From assembly GCA_947488765.1 (NCBI GenBank), contig CANLAE010000001.1:1-64000 (forward strand): a stretch of DNA of 64,000 nt, written 5' to 3'. Below are positions 56,144-63,852 of this stretch, in pieces. The notes beneath the pieces were generated by a model, which was not told the DNA's origin, searched no databases, and saw only the letters and a list, made by a program, of their open reading frames with translations. Made by a program: the position numbers and the translations under genes. This DNA comes from Chitinophagaceae bacterium (GTDB taxonomy: Bacteria > Bacteroidota > Bacteroidia > Chitinophagales > Chitinophagaceae). Positions within the stretch are counted from its first letter, which is position 1. Every line of letters starts with the position of its first letter.

Positions 56144-56299
56144 ATGAAACAAACATTCCAACCACATACACGTCGTAGAAAATCTGTACATGGTTTCCGC
56201 AAACGTATGCAATCAGCTAATGGTCGTAAAGTATTGGCAAGTCGTCGTGCAAAGGGTCGTAAAAAATTAACCGTTTCTGACGAACGTGGGTTAAAATAA
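56144..56299 (+). CDS. rpmH: 50S ribosomal protein L34
   Basis: A 51-residue basic protein, [18 protein letters not shown], with [21 protein letters not shown]. This is full-length L34 with a 7-residue Bacteroidota tail (SDERGLK). Too short for most ORF cut-offs. It has its own strong promoter and is followed by a hairpin terminator at 56326. The usual neighbour rnpA is not seen in this window. Confidence 0.96.
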   Translation: MKQTFQPHTRRRKSVHGFRKRMQSANGRKVLASRRAKGRKKLTVSDERGLK

Positions 56300-56325
56300 A
56301 TTCTTCTGATTTTAATGAATCATGT

Positions 56326-56357
56326 AAAAAAGTTCTACCAATTGGTAGAACTTTTTT
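56326..56357. terminator. Bidirectional terminator of rpmH and ABC gene
   Basis: A 16-bp palindrome AAAAAAGTTCTACCAA (56326-56341) / its complement (56342-56357) with T-runs on both strands. It contains the stop codon of the minus-strand ABC_membrane gene (56335-56337), so that gene ends inside the hairpin. Confidence 0.85.
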
Positions 56358-57201
56358 CAATTTCTATCCTTTGTGCAATATCATTTAATGATGCATATTT
56401 ATCTACTGCATAAGGAATAGTGTCAAGCCCTGTTACAAAACTCTTCACATAACTATACATCGCAATCAAGCTGCCGGCATTCAATAATAATGCTCCTTTG
56501 TGGGTGGTAATCAAAGAAAGGGCAATAACAATGATGGATAACATTTCCATGATTCCAAAATTGATGGCTTGTTTATCAGAAATTTTGATTTGCCAATATC
56601 TTAGTTTGTCGTAATGCTTATGAATAGCTGAAATATTTCCTGATTCAATTACATCAATTTGATTTTCCAATTCGTCATTTTTTGTTTTGTTCAGCTGCTT
56701 CATTTTTTTACCATAAAAGTAACTGATAGTCATTACCGGAATTAAGATGCTAAAGCAAATAGCCACAACATGTATATCATAAAAGAACAATAAAATAAGA
56801 GAGCCGAAAATGTTGTAAACAGCTTCTAAAATATATACCAAATCGTGCTCCAAAAAATCTACAAACTCTCTTGCCAAAGTGCTATGTGCAGAGAGTTTTG
56901 ATACATCTTTGTGATTAATTTGACGACTTAAAAAATTGGTAACTATTGTATTATAAATAGATGAATAAGTTCTTGTATCAAATCGTTGCCTGATAACGCC
57001 GACAATCATCCATAAAAAACGAACAATACATAAATAAATTAAACCATTGTAGCTTTTATTAATTAATCCGTTTACAGCTTCGCCCAAAAAATAAGGAGTT
57101 AACAACAATCCAATCATTTCCAGAGAAAACAATACATAGGTAATCAAAAGTTGTACCTTATGTTTAAGAAATATTTTTTTTAAAATAATCAATCTTGCCA
57201 T
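56335..57201 (-). CDS. ABC-transporter six-TM domain without an ATPase
   Basis: A 288-residue protein with about five to six hydrophobic segments and the overall pattern of ABC_membrane_3 (LITYVLFSLEMIGLLLTPYFLGEAVNGL, DFLEHDLVYILEAVYNIFGS). There is no Walker motif, so no nucleotide-binding part. It may be a degraded exporter or pair with an ATPase elsewhere. It lies 165 nt downstream of the ATP-grasp-SET gene on the same strand and could be co-transcribed. Role in export of a product is inference. Confidence 0.75.
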   Translation of the reverse strand: MARLIILKKIFLKHKVQLLITYVLFSLEMIGLLLTPYFLGEAVNGLINKSYNGLIYLCIVRFLWMIVGVIRQRFDTRTYSSIYNTIVTNFLSRQINHKDVSKLSAHSTLAREFVDFLEHDLVYILEAVYNIFGSLILLFFYDIHVVAICFSILIPVMTISYFYGKKMKQLNKTKNDELENQIDVIESGNISAIHKHYDKLRYWQIKISDKQAINFGIMEMLSIIVIALSLITTHKGALLLNAGSLIAMYSYVKSFVTGLDTIPYAVDKYASLNDIAQRIEIEKSSTNW

Positions 57202-57365
57202 TTCCCAACGTCTTTAAATAATTGCTTAATCTGATGTAAAATTCTGTGCTGTTTATAAATTATTATTTATCAATTCTAAAGTTTGAGACTATACCACGAA
57301 CTTGTAGTTTAATATAAAAATTATCACAAACAAAATTACGAAAATGAGAGAGGTAATTTTTTAAA

Positions 57366-58769
57366 TTAGGTAATTGAAGTGTTTTTAACTCCCGAAATTT
57401 TACCCCTGCATTGCGTGCTACCGCACTGGCATTCAAAAGGTTGTGCAGTTTCATCTAAAAAGTTGCTATAGTCCAAGGTCAATTCTTCATCACTATTAAT
57501 GTTGCGCAATGCCACAACATTGAGCCCTACGTAAGCGGTGTTTGCGCTGCAGCTATGATTTTGTGGCGCCCATTCTGCGGGGTTTTCGCTCCATAAAATA
57601 TATACTTCTTTACTGATAGGGTATGCGTAACGGGCAAAGTCTAATTGTTCTCTTTCATTCCAGCTAGCCGATACATATTTTTTAGTAACAATTCTTTGTG
57701 CTTTTTCTTCTCCTTTAAAAACAACCTCTCCTTTTAGAATAGGTTGTGTTGCATAAATTCCATAACCTTCAATAGCATTTCCTTCAACAGCATATTTTTT
57801 TTGTTTTCTTTTATGCCTTGCTATTCCTTCTATAATGATATGCTGTAAAAACCCAGCTTGCCCAATTCCATCATTGTATAAAATATAATCAGCGCTTCCT
57901 TCAAAACCATCAGTATAGAATACCGAACAAGTAAAATTAATTTCCAGAAAAAAAAGTTTGCCTTCAGCATTCATTCTAAAATCCAATCTTGCATACCCTT
58001 CGCCATTAAAAGCCGTGAAAATGCTTGCTGCAGCGGTTCTTAAAGTATTATCTAGTTCAACATCATTTACGGGGACATTTGCATCGGTATGTAAATCGGA
58101 TGTTTTAAGGCTGTATGTTTTAAAGGTATTGGTCTCCGGAAAAATAAATTCTACCGGTTTAAATGTAGTGCAAGTTTTGCCATCAGCATTTGCTGCAACT
58201 AATACGGTGAACTCTCTTCCTGCTATATATTCTTCTACTAAAATTTCATTGTATTCATCGATAATAGCTGCTACTTTTTTTTGTAGTTGTATTTCATTTT
58301 GAACCAATGAAAATTCATCGATACCTAAACTGTCACCGGCTTTTGCAGGTTTTACAAACAATGGAAATTGTAAAGATTGAATGGCATTTTTTATTTCATA
58401 GGAAGATTGAATTAAACAAAATTTTGGGGTTGCTACTCCGGCACAAAAAGACACATACTTCATTAACTTTTTTGTTGGATCATACAATAAAGTGGTTGGT
58501 CCTGTAAATGGAAGTTGCAATAATTCTAAATAATAAATAACTTCTATGCTTGGTACATCCCATTCTAAATAGCCCTCACAAAGATTTACAAAAACATCAA
58601 ATCCTTCTTTGCTTAATTTTTTTAATTGCTTGTAAACGGTGAGTTTGTGTAAAAAAACAGTTGCTACTTCATCATTGGGCATCAGCTGATTTAAAATTCT
58701 TGGAGGATCATAATGCCGATAATCTACAGTAGAAGTTGAATAATCGGGAAGTAGTACACAAATTTTCAT
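57366..58769 (-). CDS. Fused Ddl-like ATP-grasp ligase and SET methyltransferase
   Basis: A 467-residue two-domain protein. Residues about 1-315 are an ATP-grasp of D-Ala-D-Ala ligase type: Lys140 in FVKPAKAGDSLG, the acidic EEYIAGREFTV, and metal ligands in ARLDFRM (Asp263) and FLEIN (Glu276, Asn278). Residues about 325-455 are a SET domain: GYGIYATQ, NHSC at 404-407, LDY at 432-434, and post-SET Cys447, Cys449, Cys454. Both parts look intact. ATP-grasp ligases join amide bonds; SET proteins methylate lysines with SAM. Their fusion implies a shared substrate. No known system matches. Cytosolic. Confidence 0.9.
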   Translation of the reverse strand: MKICVLLPDYSTSTVDYRHYDPPRILNQLMPNDEVATVFLHKLTVYKQLKKLSKEGFDVFVNLCEGYLEWDVPSIEVIYYLELLQLPFTGPTTLLYDPTKKLMKYVSFCAGVATPKFCLIQSSYEIKNAIQSLQFPLFVKPAKAGDSLGIDEFSLVQNEIQLQKKVAAIIDEYNEILVEEYIAGREFTVLVAANADGKTCTTFKPVEFIFPETNTFKTYSLKTSDLHTDANVPVNDVELDNTLRTAAASIFTAFNGEGYARLDFRMNAEGKLFFLEINFTCSVFYTDGFEGSADYILYNDGIGQAGFLQHIIIEGIARHKRKQKKYAVEGNAIEGYGIYATQPILKGEVVFKGEEKAQRIVTKKYVSASWNEREQLDFARYAYPISKEVYILWSENPAEWAPQNHSCSANTAYVGLNVVALRNINSDEELTLDYSNFLDETAQPFECQCGSTQCRGKISGVKNTSIT

Positions 58770-58826
58770 ATTCTTTGAAACTTAACAATAGCAATGGTTT
58801 ACAACAAAATATTGTATGCAATAAAG

Positions 58827-59918
58827 CTATTGATTTTTTGTAATTGCATTGTATAAAATTTCACTTACCAAAGAGGTAAATGATTGGTTACTCACTTTCA
58901 AAATTGCACCAATGCTTGTGTAATCTTCATCCTCACTTAGCCCACATTGGGCATTCACTTCAAGCACGTACATTTTTTTGGTGATATTATCCATTCTGAT
59001 ATCAGCTCTTGTATATCCCGTTCCTTTACAAGAAACATAAGCCTTCCAAGCCAATGTTTTTATTTCCTCCTGCAGTTCTGAAGGTGCCGGTTGATACTCA
59101 TAAAAATTTTCATCATTGGGCATCGGTGTTTCATCTTCATAAATTTCCCATAATCTGTCAAATGATAAAAACTTTTCTGCTGCCGGTAATGATGGATGAA
59201 ATACTCTTTCAACAGGCGTAAAAATTATTGCAGTTTCCGGTTGAAGATAATTACCGACAATCAATACAGTGTATTCGGGCCCGTCGATAAAAGCTTCTGC
59301 AATAATGCCATCGGTTGCTAATTGCCATCCTCTATAACCCGCAAACATTTTTTCTATTTGTGTATTAAGCTCGTCTTGATTGTTTACAACATTTTTTATA
59401 CTCACGCCCATACTGCCACCACTTACAGCCGGTTTTACAATAACCGGATTGCCGAGGGTTGTAAAAACATTTTCTACATTTTCTTCAGCGTGTGTAATCG
59501 CTTTCCATTTTGCAGTTGCTACATCATATTTATCAAATGCCTGCTTCATGGGCACCTTAGAAGTAGTGATATGGTAAAAAAATGCGTCTGCTCCAGTATA
59601 AATTAATTTTTTTTCTTCCAAATAATGAATCACAGAAATTCCTGGTGTTCCGTTCATTTCATCACCATCGCACAAATTAAAAATTATGGGTTGTAATAGT
59701 GTTGATGTGTGAATGATGGTATCAATGATTTCCCGAAAATTATTCATTGTTACCGGTTGCCATTGCCACTCAATCTTTAATTCGGCAAAAGCTTTAGTAT
59801 ATTCTTCAATGCTTTGCGTAAAATCATAATAGTAGTCAATATTTGCATCAGCAGTTTCTAAATGCGGAGCTAGTACCCAAACTTTTATTTGATGGAATAT
59901 GGTATTTAATTTGTTCAA
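58827..59918 (-). CDS. Ddl-like ATP-grasp ligase
   Basis: A 363-residue cytosolic ATP-grasp protein. An N-terminal domain with NLCDGDEMNGTPG precedes the ATP-binding region: Lys162 in VKPAVSGGSMGVSI, EAFIDGPEYTV, and metal ligands Asp306 (ADIRMD), Glu320 and Asn322 (VLEVNAQCG). It resembles D-Ala-D-Ala ligase, but the insertions and the gene context (SET genes, no cell-wall genes adjacent) point to another amide ligase. Its start overlaps the SET gene stop by 4 nt (ATGA). Confidence 0.85.
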   Translation of the reverse strand: MNKLNTIFHQIKVWVLAPHLETADANIDYYYDFTQSIEEYTKAFAELKIEWQWQPVTMNNFREIIDTIIHTSTLLQPIIFNLCDGDEMNGTPGISVIHYLEEKKLIYTGADAFFYHITTSKVPMKQAFDKYDVATAKWKAITHAEENVENVFTTLGNPVIVKPAVSGGSMGVSIKNVVNNQDELNTQIEKMFAGYRGWQLATDGIIAEAFIDGPEYTVLIVGNYLQPETAIIFTPVERVFHPSLPAAEKFLSFDRLWEIYEDETPMPNDENFYEYQPAPSELQEEIKTLAWKAYVSCKGTGYTRADIRMDNITKKMYVLEVNAQCGLSEDEDYTSIGAILKVSNQSFTSLVSEILYNAITKNQ

Positions 59919-60406
59919 ACGTTTATCTTAGATTGAATAAAAGAAGTCAGTTGATATTTTGATAAAATATTTCGGTCAATGTATTTAGCCCCTTTAATAA
60001 TTTTAAGGCAATCGGATGAACTGCAGTTGCATTCGAAAGCCTGCGCCATATCCCATTCAGCAGATGGATAAAAGAAACAAAATTCATCACCAACTACGAT
60101 ATGTTTTACGCAAATTAGCTGCTTGGATTCAGTATCAAAAAAAACATTTGGGTTACAGCTATGGTTGGTGTATTGTAAAAACTCTGGAGTAATATGAATA
60201 TGTTTTTTTTCTGAAAGTTGAATGGTTAAGTAAGTTGGATCTGCTAAAATTTCCTTTATTTCAAAAACTGCTATTATGTCTCCAACAGCAAAGTTTTTTT
60301 TTGAAAAAAATGCTTTAGCACCTGATGATGTATCTTGCTTTATTTCACCAATTTCATGTGTGCTGATGCTTGTGTAATGCTTTATTGGCTTTTGCTCATT
60401 TATCAT
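59915..60406 (-). CDS. SET-domain lysine methyltransferase-like protein
   Basis: A 163-residue protein. The SET core is GAKAFFSKKNFAVGDIIAVFE, QYTNHSCNPN (81-87) and FCFFYPS, with a post-SET zinc site Cys126, Cys128, Cys133. The DY of many SETs is replaced by FY. Predicted to methylate a lysine or amine using SAM; the target is unknown. It is translationally coupled to the ATP-grasp gene by a 4-nt overlap, in a likely operon of 60406 down to 57366. Confidence 0.88.
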   Translation of the reverse strand: MINEQKPIKHYTSISTHEIGEIKQDTSSGAKAFFSKKNFAVGDIIAVFEIKEILADPTYLTIQLSEKKHIHITPEFLQYTNHSCNPNVFFDTESKQLICVKHIVVGDEFCFFYPSAEWDMAQAFECNCSSSDCLKIIKGAKYIDRNILSKYQLTSFIQSKINV

Positions 60407-60459
60407 ATTGTAACATAGACTCTAATATAATTCAAAGTTTAAGACGAGATAAAAATTTA

Positions 60460-61413
60460 TTAAAATTTAAAATATATACCGGCTTCTACAAAAAAGCTAG
60501 TTGATAAGTTTTTTTCAGATTCGGGTGTACTATCTTCTATTTTTACATAGGTATTTCCATTTCTTGGTTTATAAGTAGATGTGGTAGTGGTATATATTGG
60601 ATTTTGCGGTATTGCTAGTGTTGGTGTGCAATAAATTCCCCATTTTTTTTCATCATAGCTGATTGGTACAAACAATTCAATGTCCATTAATGTAAGTTTG
60701 TTTTGGGCAACTTTTGTTACCGATGTAACACTAATTAGAGTTGTATTTGTATTTAGCTTTTTATTTGAAAAGCTTTTACTCGTATATCCTTCGTAGAAAT
60801 AAAGTGTACTTAAATTAACCATTGCTTTTGGAGTAATGGTCCATTGCTTATCATCATTACCTAAGTAAAAAGAACGACTGATGGTTGCATCAATACCAAT
60901 ATCTGTTTTGTTTGCAAAAGATGCACTTAAGCCTGTGTTGAATTCAAAAAAATCAAAGTCGTAAGTAAGGCTTGCACTTAAACTCCCTTTTACATCGCTA
61001 CTTACAATTTTACTCCCTTCCTGATAAACACATTTGTTAGCAGATACACTTCCTGACAATTTTTTAGTAATATAAAATTCATAACCGGCATCAAAAGAAT
61101 AATAATCTATTTTCTTTGATGCAGAGGAAGCTAGATAACCTACAGAAGCTGAAATATAAAATCCACTTTTATCATAGTATCCAATCGTTGGAGTGATGTA
61201 GGGTAAAGCAAGTGAGTCAGCTCTTCCTAAATAAACAGAATTGTTTACATAATTAAAATCAAACTTGAAGTGTGATTTTTCTGCTGAAGTAGAATCTACT
61301 TTTATCAGGGTAGTATCTGTTATGCCATTTCTTATTGATTGTGCATTTGTGAAATTGCTGTATATCAGAACTATAATAAATACAAATGTGATCGCGGTAA
61401 ATTTATTGCTCAT
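60460..61413 (-). CDS. Outer-membrane beta-barrel candidate
   Basis: A 317-residue protein with a signal peptide (about 1-24, ending TNAQ). The rest is rich in alternating polar/aromatic beta strands (YISASVGYLAS, YSFDAGYEFYI, ASLTYDFDFFEF), finishing in FFVEAGIYFKF with a C-terminal Phe, the usual barrel ending. It has no TonB-box or plug. It lies 53 nt upstream of the SET gene on the same strand, so it may be co-transcribed and help export or sense something. No family was recognised. Confidence 0.7.
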   Translation of the reverse strand: MSNKFTAITFVFIIVLIYSNFTNAQSIRNGITDTTLIKVDSTSAEKSHFKFDFNYVNNSVYLGRADSLALPYITPTIGYYDKSGFYISASVGYLASSASKKIDYYSFDAGYEFYITKKLSGSVSANKCVYQEGSKIVSSDVKGSLSASLTYDFDFFEFNTGLSASFANKTDIGIDATISRSFYLGNDDKQWTITPKAMVNLSTLYFYEGYTSKSFSNKKLNTNTTLISVTSVTKVAQNKLTLMDIELFVPISYDEKKWGIYCTPTLAIPQNPIYTTTTSTYKPRNGNTYVKIEDSTPESEKNLSTSFFVEAGIYFKF

Positions 61414-61668
61414 TAAAAAAAATTTCAGGTACTAATGTAATGCTTTCATTTAATAAAAATCCCAACAAATTTGATCTGAAATATATTTTGACAATTTCAT
61501 GTAATTTAAAACAACTAGAATATTGCTTAAGAATTCATAACTATTGTGTTTTAACTTCTATCAAGGTAATAAGCAATCCATTCATTTACTTCAATTCTTA
61601 TTTTAATTTTATTGCTAACTATATTATAATTCACATAAATATTTTTTGCAAAAGGATTTCAGTATATT

Positions 61669-62412
61669 GTGTCTAAATCCAATCCTATGCTTGAACCCTG
61701 GAGAAATGGTACAATAATTAAAATAGAAAATGAAACCGCCACCACAAGGCGCTTCTGGATTGAGGTTGAAGGCATTGACGATTTTAATTTTACATCAGGT
61801 CAATTCATCACATTAGACTTACCAATTCATGAACAGAAAAACAAACGATGGAGAAGTTATTCCATTGCATCTGCACCTAACGGAACAAATATCATTGAGC
61901 TTATTATTGTGTTGTTAGAAGGTGGGGCAGGCACTACCTATTTATTCAACGAAGTAGTTGTTGGAAGTACTTTGTTATTAAGAGGCCCGCAAGGAAAATT
62001 TGTATTACCTGAAACGATAGACAAAGATTTATTTCTAGTTTGCACAGGCACCGGCATTGCACCGTTCAGAAGCATGGTTCAATACATGCATCACAACAAT
62101 ATTCCACATCAAAATATTCATTTAATTTTTGGTTGCCGAACTTTAGCAGATGGCTTATACATGAATGAACTCAGCGAATTATCCAAGCAACATTCAAACA
62201 TTTTCTTTCATCCTGTTTTCTCAAGAGAAACTTCCGTTCCCGAAGGAATGCATACAGGCTATGTACATCACGTGTATGAATCACTAACAACTGAAAAACA
62301 ACCCGCTTTATTTTATTTGTGTGGCTGGAAAAATATGGTGGATGAAGCAAGAGCAAGAATTGCTGCATTGGGCTACGATAAAAAAGATATTCATCTGGAA
62401 TTGTATGGATAA
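61669..62412 (+). CDS. Ferredoxin/flavodoxin-NADP+ reductase-like flavoprotein
   Basis: A 247-residue protein. GTG at 61669 or ATG at 61687 (MLEPWRNGTI) could start it. The FAD-binding motif RWRSYSIASAPNG and the pyridine-nucleotide motif LFLVCTGTGIAPFRSM are present, with GPQGKF between and a C-terminal YLCGWKNMVDEAR, giving a single FNR module without a ferredoxin domain. It moves electrons between NAD(P)H and a small carrier. Divergent from the barrel gene. Convergent with murA. Confidence 0.9.
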   Translation: MSKSNPMLEPWRNGTIIKIENETATTRRFWIEVEGIDDFNFTSGQFITLDLPIHEQKNKRWRSYSIASAPNGTNIIELIIVLLEGGAGTTYLFNEVVVGSTLLLRGPQGKFVLPETIDKDLFLVCTGTGIAPFRSMVQYMHHNNIPHQNIHLIFGCRTLADGLYMNELSELSKQHSNIFFHPVFSRETSVPEGMHTGYVHHVYESLTTEKQPALFYLCGWKNMVDEARARIAALGYDKKDIHLELYG

Positions 62413-62430
62413 TGCCTTTTAAAAAATCAT

Positions 62431-63735
62431 TTACATTCTCCTGATTTCTGCTCCTAAATTTCTTAATCTTTCATCTATAAATTGATAGCCTCTGTCAATC
62501 TGTTCAATGTTTTGAATAATACTTTTTCCTTCTGCACTCAACGCCGCTATCAACAATGCCTGACCGGCACGAATATCAGGACTGCTCATCGTAATTCCTT
62601 TCAAAGAATTTTTTCTTGCCAAGCCTATAACGGTTGCCCTATGCGGATCACACAAAATAATTTGTGCACCCATATCAATTAATTTATCTACAAAAAACAA
62701 CCTGCTTTCAAACATTTTTTGATGAATCAATACACTCCCTTTTGCTTGTGTAGCAACCACTAAAACAATACTCAGTAAGTCAGGTGTAAAGCCTGGCCAT
62801 GGATGATCAGAAACAGTTAAAATACTTCCATCTAAAAATGTACTTACTTCATACATTTCTTGTGCAGGAATATAAATATCATCGCCAATTATTTCTAAGT
62901 GAATACCGAGTTGTTGAAATTTTTCAGGAATAATTCCCAAATGTTGCACCCCTGCATTTTTAATTGTCAATTCACTTTGTGTCATAGCCGCAAGCCCAAT
63001 AAAACTGCCCACTTCAATCATATCGGGCAACATTTCATGTGTAGTTCCGTTCAATTTTTGAACGCCCGAAATCACCAACAAATTACTTCCAATTCCCGAA
63101 ATATTTGCACCCATTCTATTCAGCATTTTACATAGTTGCTGAATATACGGCTCACAAGCAGCATTGTATATTGTTGTAATGCCTTCTGCTAAAACTGCTG
63201 CCATCAAAATATTTGCAGTACCTGTTACACTTGGTTCGTCCAATAACATGTAGCAACCCTGCAATTGCCTTGTTGTAAACTTCGAACAACTGATTGCAGC
63301 ATCATACTCAAAAGTTGCACCCAATTTTTGTAACCCAATAATATGTGTATCTAGTCTTCGTCTGCCAATTTTATCTCCACCCGGTTTTGGTATGTATGCT
63401 TTCTTAAACCTCGCAAGCATCGGTCCTGCAAGCATTACACTGCCTCTCAGCTTTCCACCTTTTTTTCTGAAAGCAGCACTTGCCAAATAATTTGCATCTA
63501 CATTTTTTGCGGTAAAGTTGTAGGTATGTGCATTTATTTGATCAACCTGTACACCCATGTCGTGCAACAATTCAATCAATAAATTAACATCTAAAATATT
63601 AGGAATATTAGCAATTGTAACCGTTTCTTCTGTTAACAAAACAGCACTTAATACTTGTAATGCTTCATTCTTAGCACCTTGCGGTATAATGCTTCCACTC
63701 AGCTTTTTGCCCCCTATTACTTCAAAAGATTTCAT
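62431..63735 (-). CDS. murA: UDP-GlcNAc 1-carboxyvinyltransferase
   Basis: About 434 residues from the ATG at 63735 (MKSFEVIGGKKLSGSII); an earlier ATG at 63777 adds 14 residues. The first committed step of peptidoglycan synthesis. QGAKNEALQ binds substrate. The catalytic-loop residue is Asp121 (PKPGGDKIG) in place of the usual Cys. The Asp type is active but does not react with fosfomycin. Cytosolic. A terminator separates it from the gene upstream. Confidence 0.96.
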   Translation of the reverse strand: MKSFEVIGGKKLSGSIIPQGAKNEALQVLSAVLLTEETVTIANIPNILDVNLLIELLHDMGVQVDQINAHTYNFTAKNVDANYLASAAFRKKGGKLRGSVMLAGPMLARFKKAYIPKPGGDKIGRRRLDTHIIGLQKLGATFEYDAAISCSKFTTRQLQGCYMLLDEPSVTGTANILMAAVLAEGITTIYNAACEPYIQQLCKMLNRMGANISGIGSNLLVISGVQKLNGTTHEMLPDMIEVGSFIGLAAMTQSELTIKNAGVQHLGIIPEKFQQLGIHLEIIGDDIYIPAQEMYEVSTFLDGSILTVSDHPWPGFTPDLLSIVLVVATQAKGSVLIHQKMFESRLFFVDKLIDMGAQIILCDPHRATVIGLARKNSLKGITMSSPDIRAGQALLIAALSAEGKSIIQNIEQIDRGYQFIDERLRNLGAEIRRM

Positions 63736-63785
63736 TGTTTTATTCGATTTTTTTATCAAAATATTGAAAACCATCAATGCTATTA

Positions 63786-63815
63786 AAAATAAAAAGCACT
63801 GAAAAAATCAGTGCT
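63786..63815 (-). terminator. Terminator between the Gly-rich gene and murA
   Basis: Stem AGCACTGA (63795-63802) / TCAGTGCT (63808-63815) with a 5-nt loop, and on the minus strand TTTTTATTTTT after it. It lies 38 nt after the stop of the gene at 63853. Confidence 0.75.
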
Positions 63816-63852
63816 AAATTATTGCGTTACCCAGCAAAGATTATTTTGCCAA

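Noticed and set aside
55980-56171. Minus-strand 63-residue frame opposite the rpmH promoter
   Set aside because: It overlaps a well-matched promoter and the rpmH start on the other strand and has no recognisable motifs.
57263-57454. A 63-residue frame overlapping the 3' end of the ATP-grasp-SET gene
   Set aside because: Most of it is an alternative frame of the Cys-rich SET end; no recognisable domain or promoter, so a precursor peptide role is not supported.
58827-59918. Calling the ATP-grasp gene ddl (D-Ala-D-Ala ligase)
   Set aside because: Motifs fit the Ddl fold, but the coupling to SET genes and the atypical inserts argue against the cell-wall enzyme; no symbol assigned.
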